Shown here: positions 9,778-17,730 of the stretch, in pieces
Layout of the letters: every line of letters begins with the position of its first letter
Position numbering within the stretch: the first letter of the stretch is position 1
Assembly: GCF_010731535.1 (NCBI RefSeq)
Contig: NZ_AP022581.1
Span: forward strand, 3,233,952-3,297,951
DNA: 64,000 nt
DNA from: Mycobacterium lacus
GTDB taxonomy: Bacteria > Actinomycetota > Actinomycetes > Mycobacteriales > Mycobacteriaceae
Direction of reading: 5' to 3'
Program-made: the position numbers and the translations under genes
Notes under the pieces: generated by a model
Told to the model about the DNA's origin: nothing
The model's input: the letters and a program-made list of their open reading frames with translations, nothing else
Database searches by the model: none

Positions 9778-11460
9778 ATGCAGATCCCGTTCGCCGACGC
9801 GGTGCTCGGCCCCCTCGGGCGCCGCGGGGCCGCACTTGACCTCATCGAGGAACTCGAGGACGAGAGCATCGAGTCCGTCGACGCCACCGACCTGCTGTCG
9901 GCCGAGCCGGCGCTGCTGCTGCAACGGATGGAAAACCGGCTCGTCCGGCACCAGCTATCCGCACCGGACGTGTTGAGCAGCGAGCAGCTGCGCAAGCTGC
10001 GCTACATCCTCAACTTCGCCCGGCTGGCCGACTTCGAACCGGGGGCCGCGGGTCCGGGCTCAACGCGCGGGCGCGGAGACGTCTCGATAGGTGCCGAAGT
10101 CGCGCCCTGGCGGTCCAGGGTCGCCGACGCCCTGTACGGACCGCTGCGCGAGGAACCAGACCCGATCACGGCCCTGAAGACGGCGCGGGACGTGCTGCCG
10201 GGTCTGGCCGCCGACCAGGACGACCAGCGGCAAGTGCTCATCGAGCGCCACAAGAATGACTTCTCCCCGGCCGAACTGGACGCCGAGGTCGGCTACAAGA
10301 AGCTCGTCACGGTTCTCGGCGGCGGCGGCGGTGCGGGTTTCGTCTACATCGGCGGCATGCAGCGGCTGCTGGAGGCCGGCCAGGTGCCCGACTACATGAT
10401 CGGCTCGTCGTTCGGCTCGATCATCGGCAGCCTCGTCAGCCGCGCCCTGCCCGTGCCGATCGAGGAGTACGTCGCGTGGGCGAAGACCGTGTCGTACCGC
10501 GCCATCCTCGGGCCCGAGCGCCTGCGCCGCCGCCATGGCCTCGCGGGCCTCTTCGCGATGCGTTTCGACCAGTTCGCCCATGCGATGCTCAGCCGCGCGG
10601 ATGGCGAACGGATGCGCATGTCGGACTTGGCAATTCCGTTCGACATCGTGGTCGCCGGCGTGCGACGGCAACCCTATGCGAAGCTGCCGTCGCGGTTCCG
10701 CCGTCCCGAACTGGCGGCCCTGCAATTGCGATCGCTTCCGTTCCGCCCGATCGGCATCGGCCCGGTGGTGGGCATGCGCATGTGGCAGGTGGCCGCCTTC
10801 ATCGATGTGCGGGTGGTCAAGCCGATCATCGTCAGTGGCGATGAGCCGGCCCTCGACTTCGACGTCGTCGACGCGGCGTCGTTCTCGTCGGCCATTCCTG
10901 GTGTGCTGCACCATGAGACGAGCGACCCTCGCATGGTGCCGATGCTCGACGCCCTGTGCGCCGAGGAGGACATCGCCGCGATGGTCGATGGCGGCGCGGC
11001 GAGCAACGTCCCGATCGAGCTGGCGTGGAAGCGGGTCCGGGACGGGAAACTCGGCACCCGCAACGCATGCTATCTGGCCTTCGACTGTTTCCATCCGCAA
11101 TGGGACTCCCGGCACCTGTGGCTGGCCCCGATCACCCAGGCGATCCAGCTGCAGATGGTGCGCAATCTGCCGTACGCCGATCACCTCGTTCGATTCGAGC
11201 CGACACTGTCGCCGGTCAACCTGGCGCCCTCGGTCGCGGCCATCGATCGCGCGTGCGCGTGGGGACACAAGAGTGCCGACGAGGCGATCCCGGTGACATC
11301 GGCGCTGTTGGAACCGACATGGTGGGAGGGCGACAACCCGCCGGTCGCCGGGCCGGCGGTGCGGGCGAAGTCGGTGGCATCGTCGATGAGCTCGGTGATG
11401 GCCGCGATCCAGGCGCCGACGGGTCGGTTCAGGCGGTGGCGAAACCGCCACCTGACGTGA
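9778..11460 (+). CDS. Patatin-like phospholipase with N-terminal DUF3336-like region
   Basis: The 560-residue protein carries the patatin catalytic dyad. An oxyanion glycine loop GGGGGAG lies near residue 181, the nucleophile elbow G-S-S-F-G with Ser211 near residue 209, and the Asp of D-G-G near residue 404 (MVDGGAASNVP). The first about 175 residues are mostly charged and helical, as in eukaryotic-type TGL/patatin proteins. It probably hydrolyses acyl esters of phospholipids or triacylglycerol at the membrane. It starts six bases after the SPFH gene. No signal peptide is visible. Confidence 0.88.
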   Translation: MQIPFADAVLGPLGRRGAALDLIEELEDESIESVDATDLLSAEPALLLQRMENRLVRHQLSAPDVLSSEQLRKLRYILNFARLADFEPGAAGPGSTRGRGDVSIGAEVAPWRSRVADALYGPLREEPDPITALKTARDVLPGLAADQDDQRQVLIERHKNDFSPAELDAEVGYKKLVTVLGGGGGAGFVYIGGMQRLLEAGQVPDYMIGSSFGSIIGSLVSRALPVPIEEYVAWAKTVSYRAILGPERLRRRHGLAGLFAMRFDQFAHAMLSRADGERMRMSDLAIPFDIVVAGVRRQPYAKLPSRFRRPELAALQLRSLPFRPIGIGPVVGMRMWQVAAFIDVRVVKPIIVSGDEPALDFDVVDAASFSSAIPGVLHHETSDPRMVPMLDALCAEEDIAAMVDGGAASNVPIELAWKRVRDGKLGTRNACYLAFDCFHPQWDSRHLWLAPITQAIQLQMVRNLPYADHLVRFEPTLSPVNLAPSVAAIDRACAWGHKSADEAIPVTSALLEPTWWEGDNPPVAGPAVRAKSVASSMSSVMAAIQAPTGRFRRWRNRHLT

Positions 11461-11468
11461 TCGCTACC

Positions 11469-12119
11469 ATGACGCCCATGGCCGAGCCGGGCCCGGCCCC
11501 CGACGAACCAGCCGCAGCCGACGGTGGCGAGACCGTCGGCGTGCCCAATCCCTTACCTACCGATGCCGTCGAGCTCGCGTGGTCGGGCGACGATGGCGGT
11601 GCCATCGAGCCGGCCATCGAGCCCGCCCTCGACGACGAAATCCACGGCGACGTCGAGCACGAACCGGCGGCCGCCCACCAGTCATGGCGGGCTACCTGGA
11701 GCAGGGCCGCCACCATCTTCGTGATCGGTGTCGGGTTGGGGGCACTCGTTTTGGGGGTTTGGGCGTTAACCAGGCCGCGGTCTGCCACCAACGCAGTGGA
11801 GCCGGCGCCTGGGCCGTCCGCATCGGCGACGACGTCGGCGCCGGGCGCCGCCCCCTCGTCGATCGCATCCACACCGGACCAGGACAGCAGGTACCTTCAG
11901 GCGCTCAACGACCAAGGCATCTCGTTCGCCAATCCCGAGGCGGCCATCTACAACGGCAAGACGGTGTGTCAGAACATCGGCCAAGGGATGACGGTGCAAC
12001 AGGTCGTGGCGGCGTTTCGGGCTAGCAGTCCCGCGTTCAGCGACAACGCCGATCACTTCGTGGCCATCTCCGTTCGCGCGTACTGCCCGCAAAACAACAA
12101 TCTGGTGGCGGGGTTCTGA
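11469..12119 (+). CDS. DUF732 membrane-anchored protein
   Basis: The 216-residue protein has an acidic, proline-rich cytoplasmic N-terminus, one membrane helix (ATIFVIGVGLGALVLGVWAL, about residues 81-100), a Ser/Thr/Pro linker and a C-terminal DUF732 domain (SRYLQALNDQGISFANPEAA and VAISVRAYCPQNN). Two cysteines, in TVCQNIG and AYCPQN, are spaced as in the family. DUF732 is a mycobacterial extracytoplasmic domain of unknown function. The start is taken as ATG 11469; ATG 11478 is also possible. It follows the patatin gene by eight bases and probably ends that operon. Confidence 0.8.
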   Translation: MTPMAEPGPAPDEPAAADGGETVGVPNPLPTDAVELAWSGDDGGAIEPAIEPALDDEIHGDVEHEPAAAHQSWRATWSRAATIFVIGVGLGALVLGVWALTRPRSATNAVEPAPGPSASATTSAPGAAPSSIASTPDQDSRYLQALNDQGISFANPEAAIYNGKTVCQNIGQGMTVQQVVAAFRASSPAFSDNADHFVAISVRAYCPQNNNLVAGF

Positions 12120-12135
12120 ACCGGATCAATTCGAC

Positions 12136-13071
12136 TCACCGAGTGACGTCCCGGAAGGCACGCACCAGCGCCGACAGCAGCTCGGTCGCTTCGAGGGGAT
12201 CCGTCGGTAGCGATCCGGCGAAGCGGATGTCGGTGCCGCCGTCCGCCAGGATCTGCGGCACCGGGGCAACTGTGGCGTGCACGTCGATGGCACCATCGGG
12301 GCCCTTTACCAAATTGGCGGAGCCCTGGACGTGCAGGTCGCTCGGGTCCCCTCCGACGTCGGCGATCGCCCGCTTCATGGCCGGGATGGCGCCCTGGAGG
12401 TCGCTGATCGCGGGGCCCCAAGGGATCCAACGGTTTCCGAATCTGCTCAGCCGTCGGGCGACGGCGGCGTTGACAGTGCCGCTGACCCAGACCGGTATGC
12501 CGCCGGATTGCACCGGCTTCGGCATCTGGTGAATGCCGGCGAAGGACAGTTCGGGTGAGCGGTAGGCGGCGCGTTGCTGGGTCCACAGCGCCTGGCAGAC
12601 CTCCAGCGTGTGGTCGAGCAGGCGTCCTCGGCGCTCGAACGGCAGGCCCGCGGCTTCGTACTCCTCACGTTGCCAGCCGATGCCCACGCCGAGGTCGACC
12701 CGCCCGCCGGACAACACGTCGATGGTCGCCAATTGCTTGGCCAGCACGACCGGCCGTCTCAGCGCCGCGAGCAGGACTCCGGTTCCGAGCCGAATGCGCG
12801 TCGTGGTGGTAGCCAGCGCGGTCAGGAAGACAAGGGGTTCCAGCCAGTTACCGTCGGGCCCGGTCGGTTGCCTGCCACCGACGGTTCCCCCGACCGCTGG
12901 GTTGGCGTAGGCGGCGAGGTTCTCGCCGAACGCGATGTGGTCCGACACCATCACCCGGTCCACGCCAGCGGCATCCATGGCGCGAGCGGTGTCAAGCGTC
13001 GCGTTCCAGTCGTGGTTCGGATCTTCGCTGTAGGTGCACAGGTGCAGCGAGATCTCCGGACGATGTGTCAT
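12136..13071 (-). CDS. F420-dependent LLM-class oxidoreductase
   Basis: The 311-residue luciferase-like TIM-barrel protein has the pattern MVSDHIAFGENLAAY, TTRIRLGTGVLLAALRRPV, LAKQLATIDVLSGGRVDLGV and GIGWQREEYEAAG, typical of mycobacterial F420-dependent oxidoreductases. These use reduced coenzyme F420 or FMN; the substrate here is not predictable. The ATG at 13071 overlaps the stop of the upstream DUF808 gene (ATGA), so the two are coupled. The position matches M. tuberculosis Rv3079c as I recall. Confidence 0.9.
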   Translation of the reverse strand: MTHRPEISLHLCTYSEDPNHDWNATLDTARAMDAAGVDRVMVSDHIAFGENLAAYANPAVGGTVGGRQPTGPDGNWLEPLVFLTALATTTTRIRLGTGVLLAALRRPVVLAKQLATIDVLSGGRVDLGVGIGWQREEYEAAGLPFERRGRLLDHTLEVCQALWTQQRAAYRSPELSFAGIHQMPKPVQSGGIPVWVSGTVNAAVARRLSRFGNRWIPWGPAISDLQGAIPAMKRAIADVGGDPSDLHVQGSANLVKGPDGAIDVHATVAPVPQILADGGTDIRFAGSLPTDPLEATELLSALVRAFRDVTR

Positions 13072-13964
13072 CTGCCAACCTCGCCTGCCGAGTTACGCGT
13101 CGAAACGGCGCGCAGCAGGTGCATGACCGCGACCGCTACAGCCCCGACGGCCAATCCAATCACCGCCGAAATACCGTTGTTGACCAGCCAGGCCAGCACG
13201 GCGCCGACGGACTCGACGGCGTGGTGCACCACGCCGTAGGGGGCGTGCCAGCCGAGCTGGTCGCTGCCGACCAGCAGTATGTGGCCGCCGACCCAGAGCA
13301 TCACCACCGTCCCGATCGCTGAGAGCGCCGAGAGCAGCTTGGGCATCCCGGCGACCAGGCCGCGGCCGAGCGCCCCACCGAATCGTGCTGCGGTCTGGGA
13401 GAGGTGCAGGCCCACGTCGTCCATCTTGACGATCGCGGCCACGACGCCGTACACCCCGACCGTGATGACCAAGGCGACGACCACGAGGATGATGAGCCGC
13501 GGCACGAACGCCTGGTCGGCCACCTCGTTGAGGGCGATCACCATGATCTCGGCCGACAGGACGAAGTCGGTTCGGATCGCCCCGGTCACCACGTCATGCT
13601 CGGCGGCCAGCGGCGCGGCCCGGCGGTCATGACCGCGGATCGTGCCCCACGCCTTCTCGGCGCCCTCGTGGCACAGATACGTGGCGCCGATCATCAGCAG
13701 CGGGGTCAGCAGCCACGGGACGAACTGACTGAGCAGCAACGCGCCGGGCAGGATGAACAGCAGCTTGTTGCGCAGGGAGCCGAGCGCGATGCGTTTGACG
13801 ATGGGCAACTCGCGCTCGGCGGCGATGCCATGGATGTATTGCGGGGTCACCGCGGTGTCGTCAATGACCACGCCGGCGGCCTTTGCGGTCGCGCGACCGC
13901 TTGCGGCGGCCAGCTGTGCCAGCGCCGCGACGTCGTCTAGGAGTCCGAACAGACCCGCACTCAT
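13068..13964 (-). CDS. DUF808 (YedI-like) inner-membrane protein
   Basis: The 298-residue protein begins MSAGLFGLLDDVAALAQLAA, the characteristic DUF808 start, and contains the conserved DDTAVTPQYIHG and GGAEKAWG-like (HEGAEKAWGTIRG) stretches plus five or more membrane helices. Function is unknown in all bacteria that carry it. The start at ATG 13964 is chosen from that conserved N-terminus over a longer upstream reading. It overlaps the downstream LLM gene by four bases. Confidence 0.88.
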   Translation of the reverse strand: MSAGLFGLLDDVAALAQLAAASGRATAKAAGVVIDDTAVTPQYIHGIAAERELPIVKRIALGSLRNKLLFILPGALLLSQFVPWLLTPLLMIGATYLCHEGAEKAWGTIRGHDRRAAPLAAEHDVVTGAIRTDFVLSAEIMVIALNEVADQAFVPRLIILVVVALVITVGVYGVVAAIVKMDDVGLHLSQTAARFGGALGRGLVAGMPKLLSALSAIGTVVMLWVGGHILLVGSDQLGWHAPYGVVHHAVESVGAVLAWLVNNGISAVIGLAVGAVAVAVMHLLRAVSTRNSAGEVGR

Positions 13965-14053
13965 TGCGCCGTTGCCATGGCGTTGGAGGGTACCTGTGTC
14001 CTCACCCCGCGCCGGTTGGAGGACCCAATGAGCTGCACCGGCCTGGCCGAATG

Positions 14054-14338
14054 TCACTGGGGGTGGGCCGCCGAATAGTCGGCGACGGGCACCGGCTGGG
14101 TCTCGGCGTAACCGATGGGGAAGAGCACGTCAGCCTCCGACGACGACGGGTCGCGCAGCGCGTGCTCGTCGGCGGCCAAGTCGCCGGCGAGCAGCGTGGG
14201 GTCTGACGCCAGCGGTGGCTGCGCCGGGAGAGTGGTCGCGACCGGAGTCGGCCCGGCGGTCGACGCTCTGGACGACTCCGAGCGAGCGACCAGCCCCAAC
14301 GCGATCGCGACGACGAGAAGCACTGTGCCACACCGCAT
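14054..14338 (-). CDS. Small secreted or membrane-anchored hypothetical protein
   Basis: The 94-residue product begins MRCGTVLLVVAIALGLVARS, a clear signal peptide or single anchor, followed by a low-complexity Pro/Ala/Thr stretch and an acidic end (SEADVLFPIGYAETQPVP). I do not recognise a domain. It lies just downstream of the MDR oxidoreductase on the same strand. An earlier ATG at 14380 would add 14 residues and begin eight bases after that gene's stop. Confidence 0.45.
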   Translation of the reverse strand: MRCGTVLLVVAIALGLVARSESSRASTAGPTPVATTLPAQPPLASDPTLLAGDLAADEHALRDPSSSEADVLFPIGYAETQPVPVADYSAAHPQ

Positions 14339-14387
14339 CGCGTGGGATCCATGCACGGGGGCCCGGTGTATCCGCTGCATCGCTCGA

Positions 14388-15440
14388 CTATGCGGACTGG
14401 CCCACAAGGCCTCCCCGGCGACGCGAGGAACGGCCATCGAGCGCGAGGACCAGCTTGCCGGTGTTATCACCGCGAAACAACGCCAACAGAACCTCAGGAA
14501 AGTCGCCGACGCCGCCGTGCACGACCTGCTCACGCGAACGCAACTCACCGTGGCCCAGCCAATTCGCCAGCTGCGCAAGGGCTTCGGCATATCGGTCGGC
14601 GTAGTCGAAGACGACGAAGCCGGTCATCGATGCCCGTGCGACCAGCAGCTGCATGTAGTTGGCCGGTCCGCGTAGCTCGCCGGCGGCGTTGTACTGCGAG
14701 ATGGCCCCACAGATGACAACGCGCGCGCCACGGGCCAGCCGCGACAGCGCAGCCTCCAGAACCGCTCCCCCGACGTTGTCGAAGAAGACGTCAATTCCAT
14801 TGGGGGCGTGCATCTTTAGCTGCGTCCGCAGATCAACCGCCTGGTAGTCGATGGCGGCGTCGAATCCGAGCTCGTCCACCAGCCAGCGACACTTGTCCGC
14901 GCCACCGGCGATGCCGATCGTACGGCAGCCGTTGATCCGGGCGATCTGGCCGGCGATGCTGCCCACCGAACCGGCGGCACCGGAGACGGCGACGGTTTGG
15001 CCCGGCTGCGGGCGACCAACATCGAGCAGTCCGAAGTAGGCCGTCAAGCCACCGATTCCGAGAGCGCCCAAATGGACCGGCGCGGGTGCGACGGAGGTGT
15101 CCACCGGAGTCACGCCAGTCCCGTCGGAAACCGCGTAACGCTGCACCCCGAACACGCCATACACCTCGTCGCCGGCCGCGAAATCCGGGTGACGCGAGTC
15201 GATGACGCGCCCGATGCCGCCGGCGCGCATCACCTCGCCGATCTCGACGGGCGGCACGTACGACCGCCCCGCGTTCATCCACGTCCGCATCGCCGGATCG
15301 ACCGATAGGTATTCGACCCGAACCAGGAACTCGCCGTCCGCCGGATCCCCGGCGGGCTGGTCGACGACCTCGAAATCCGAGGGCTTCGGCAGGCCGATCG
15401 GACGGGCCGCCAGACGGCACACGGTGTTGACAAGGGTCAC
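14388..15440 (-). CDS. NADP-dependent MDR-family oxidoreductase (CurA/prostaglandin reductase-like)
   Basis: The 350-residue zinc-independent medium-chain reductase has the PTGR/CurA pattern: YLSVDPAMRTWMN, an NADPH-binding loop VSGAAGSVGSIAGQIA near residue 155, DVFFDNVGGAVLEAAL, and ARVVICGAISQYN. Enzymes of this group reduce the double bond of alpha,beta-unsaturated ketones and aldehydes. The start is GTG 15440, which overlaps the stop of the truncated LLM gene (GTGA). The C-terminus is rich in Arg and Gly and slightly longer than usual. It is the third gene of the operon facing the HxlR regulator. Confidence 0.88.
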   Translation of the reverse strand: MTLVNTVCRLAARPIGLPKPSDFEVVDQPAGDPADGEFLVRVEYLSVDPAMRTWMNAGRSYVPPVEIGEVMRAGGIGRVIDSRHPDFAAGDEVYGVFGVQRYAVSDGTGVTPVDTSVAPAPVHLGALGIGGLTAYFGLLDVGRPQPGQTVAVSGAAGSVGSIAGQIARINGCRTIGIAGGADKCRWLVDELGFDAAIDYQAVDLRTQLKMHAPNGIDVFFDNVGGAVLEAALSRLARGARVVICGAISQYNAAGELRGPANYMQLLVARASMTGFVVFDYADRYAEALAQLANWLGHGELRSREQVVHGGVGDFPEVLLALFRGDNTGKLVLALDGRSSRRRGGLVGQSA

Positions 15441-15748
15441 GATTCACATCTCCTGGTTAGCGCTTCCAGGGTCACCCGGCCGCCCGGGTCTTCGGCCGTG
15501 GCGGGCACGACCGCGCCGCAGTCGGCGCCGGCTTCGCCGGTCGCCGCGGCGCGGCCGGGTCCCCATGGACAGTGATGCCAGCCGGCCACAATCGCCGGCT
15601 GGAGGCCTCCAAGGGCGATGTCAACCGGGCTGGCGGTGAGCGAGGCGACCGAACTGATCCCCAGCGCTAGTCCCACCTGCGCGACGTCCACTGCCTCGAG
15701 GTCGGGCCGGTCCAGCCAGAACGGCAGAACGACTTCGATACCGCTCAC
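15437..15748 (-). pseudogene. Internally deleted LLM flavin-dependent oxidoreductase remnant
   Basis: A 103-residue reading frame opens with the usual N-terminus of an LLM oxidoreductase (VVLPFWLDRPDLEAVDVAQV) and then jumps to sequence resembling a C-terminal segment of the same family (LGGLQPAIVAGWH). The whole middle barrel is missing, compared with about 280-340 residues in intact members. Unusually, both ends keep four-base GTGA overlaps with the flanking genes, so the shortened gene still sits seamlessly in the operon and may be translated only to keep coupling. Confidence 0.5.
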
Positions 15749-16875
15749 AGCATCGACACGTCGGCAGGCTGATCGAGCAGGACCCGGCCGGGCAGCTCGC
15801 GCGATGCCTCGTTGACCTGGAAATGGGCGGTCGCCGTGAATGCGTCGCGGAATCGGCGCTGCAGGGGTGCGCCGTCGTAGATGGCGCTGCCGCCGGCCAG
15901 GTCATACATGATGCGCACCACGTCGGCCGAGGTCCGGACCGCATGCGTGGCCGCCAGACGCAGGCGGCTGCGCATCGCCACCGGCACCGCGTCAGGTTGG
16001 TGACTGGCCTGCCAGGCGTCGTCGATCGCCTCGTAGTACAGCGCGCGGGCGGCGCCCAGCGCCGACTCGGCCGTGGCCACCGCCGCTTGGGTCGCCGGAC
16101 GCTGCGCCAACGTGCGCGTTGCGCCGAGTCCCCTCTTGCCGCCGGCGAGCTCGACGAGGTCGTCGATCGCGGCGCGCGCGTTGCCCAATGCCGCCGCCCC
16201 GATCGACAGCGCGAAGAAGCCGAACACCGGAAAGCGATACAGCGGCCGATCGATGGTCGGCCCGTCGAACACCGAGAACACCCGATCCGTCGGCACAAAG
16301 ACCTCGTCGGCAACACAGTCGTGGCTGCCGGTGCCGCACAAGCCCAGCGTGTGCCACGTGTCGAGGATCTGCAGGTCATCCTTGGGCAGCGCGACGACGG
16401 AGGGCACCCGCTTGTCGTCGACGAAGCAGCCGGCGAACATCATGTCCGCGTGGTTGATGCCGCTACAGAAGGGCCAGCGCCCGGACACCACAACACCGCC
16501 GTCGACCGACCGCGCCGTACCGCGCGGCGCCCACACCCCCGCCGCGACACTCCGTCCGCCGCCGAACATCTCGTCGCGGCCGGACGCCGGCAAGTAGGCG
16601 ACCAGGAGGGCGCTGGTAATAGCGATGGACACACACCATCCCGCCGAGGCGTCACCACGCGCCATCGCTTCGGCGCACCGCAGCGCCGGCCCGGGCGCCA
16701 GCTCCAGCGCCTGCACCTCCTGCGGCATGGTGGCGCGCAGCAGCCCGGTCTCGCGCAGCCGGACCACCAGCTCGTCCGGAAGTCGGCGGTCGCGGTCGAT
16801 CTCCGCGGACATTTCCCGGGCCGACAGCGCGATTTTCTCGGCGTGGTTCTCGATCTCGGTGTCGCTCTGATCCAT
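15745..16875 (-). CDS. Acyl-CoA dehydrogenase-fold flavin monooxygenase (HsaA-like)
   Basis: This is a roughly 376-residue protein of the acyl-CoA dehydrogenase fold lacking the usual catalytic Glu region and showing instead group D monooxygenase features: WCVSIAITSALLVAYLP, GVWAPRGTARSVDGGVVVSG, WPFCSGINHADMM and LGLCGTGSHDCVADEVFVP. Relatives such as HsaA hydroxylate phenols using reduced flavin from a partner reductase. ATG 16875 is preceded by GGTGGTAAC; ATG 16896 is an alternative directly beside the operator. It is the first gene of a three-gene operon, divergent from hxlR. Confidence 0.8.
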   Translation of the reverse strand: MDQSDTEIENHAEKIALSAREMSAEIDRDRRLPDELVVRLRETGLLRATMPQEVQALELAPGPALRCAEAMARGDASAGWCVSIAITSALLVAYLPASGRDEMFGGGRSVAAGVWAPRGTARSVDGGVVVSGRWPFCSGINHADMMFAGCFVDDKRVPSVVALPKDDLQILDTWHTLGLCGTGSHDCVADEVFVPTDRVFSVFDGPTIDRPLYRFPVFGFFALSIGAAALGNARAAIDDLVELAGGKRGLGATRTLAQRPATQAAVATAESALGAARALYYEAIDDAWQASHQPDAVPVAMRSRLRLAATHAVRTSADVVRIMYDLAGGSAIYDGAPLQRRFRDAFTATAHFQVNEASRELPGRVLLDQPADVSML

Positions 16876-16896
16876 CGGAGTTAAGTTACCACCCAT

Positions 16897-16931
16897 GGTT
16901 CAGCAATTGAACCAGGTACAGTAGTTGAACT
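16897..16931. promoter_or_regulatory. Putative HxlR operator between divergent genes
   Basis: Positions 16897-16913 form an inverted repeat GGTTCA-N5-TGAACC. The sequence CAGCAATTGAACC at 16901-16913 recurs as CAGTAGTTGAACT at 16919-16931, exactly 18 bases later, just before the ATG of the HxlR gene. Two helically phased half-sites overlapping both start regions are what one expects for an autoregulated divergent operator. Confidence 0.6.
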
Positions 16932-17408
16932 ATGCCCATCGCCGACCTGTCCCACCGCTTCGAAGGCGAATCGGTCGGCCGCGCACTTGAGTTGGTCGGC
17001 GAGCGCTGGACGCTGCTCATCCTGCGCGAGGCGTTCTTCGGGGTGCAACGCTACGGTCAGCTCGCTCGCAACCTCAACATTCCGCGGCCCACGCTGTCAT
17101 CGCGGTTGCGCACGCTCGTCGATGTGGGCCTGCTGAACCGGGTGCCGTACTCGCGTGATCCCGAGCGTCACGAGTACCGTCTCACCGACGCGGGACGCGA
17201 ACTCTTCGGAGCGATAGTCGTCCTGATGCGGTGGGGGGACGAACATTTGCCGCACCCAGGCGGGCCACCCATTCTGCTGCGGCACCACACGTGCGGAGAG
17301 TTCGTCGATCCCCGCCTGATCTGCGCCCGTTGCGGCGACGAGATCACGGCGCGAAACGTGACACCCGAAGCCGGACCGGGCTTCCGCGACAAGCTGGCGT
17401 CGCCGTAA
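16932..17408 (+). CDS. HxlR/MarR-like winged-helix transcriptional regulator
   Basis: The 158-residue protein has an HxlR-type winged helix (VGRALELVGERWTLLILREA, then GQLARNLNIPRPTLSSRLRT and DPERHEYRLTDAGREL) in residues about 15-95. The C-terminus adds a possible metal-binding H-x-x-C ... C-x-x-C pattern (HHTCGEFVDPRLICARCGDE). HxlR regulators respond to aldehydes, quinones or redox signals. It is divergent from the monooxygenase-MDR operon, and the repeated TTGAAC sites directly upstream suggest it controls that operon and itself. Confidence 0.9.
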   Translation: MPIADLSHRFEGESVGRALELVGERWTLLILREAFFGVQRYGQLARNLNIPRPTLSSRLRTLVDVGLLNRVPYSRDPERHEYRLTDAGRELFGAIVVLMRWGDEHLPHPGGPPILLRHHTCGEFVDPRLICARCGDEITARNVTPEAGPGFRDKLASP

Positions 17409-17633
17409 GCGCCGTGGCACAACGTCATTAGCGATTCCCAACCTCACCTATTGCGAATCGATAAGCAAGGCTAAACTCGTCTGCCTCCTCTTCCCCTGAA
17501 TGCGCATTCGCAGTGTGGCACCCGGGGCTCGGAACTGCTGGGACACTTCGAAGAAGGTGAGGATTCGATCACCCGCCCGCCCAGCTTCGTAGCGAGCTGG
17601 AGCGCAAAAACCGCCCCGTAGAGGAGGTTTCCG

Positions 17634-17723
17634 ATGACGACGACAGCGGCGATGGATAGGACGGACGACGGACACCATGTGGCCCAATGGGCCGGAAGTC
17701 ATGTGCGAGGTGGCCTCGCCTGA
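17634..17723 (+). CDS. Possible 29-residue small ORF with strong ribosome site
   Basis: An ATG at 17634 lies seven bases after GAGGAGGT (17621-17628), the strongest ribosome site in this stretch, and opens a short frame (MTTTAAMDRTDDGHHVAQ...) that ends in TGA at 17723, directly before the convergent end of the PPE-lipase gene. Upstream, 17409-17620 has no gene but contains a TTGCGA...TAAACT promoter-like pair near 17450-17475 and a small hairpin CCAGCT...AGCTGG at 17581-17600. It may be a genuine microprotein or the 5' end of a gene truncated when the lipase region arrived. Confidence 0.3.
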   Translation: MTTTAAMDRTDDGHHVAQWAGSHVRGGLA

Positions 17724-17730
17724 CCCGTAA

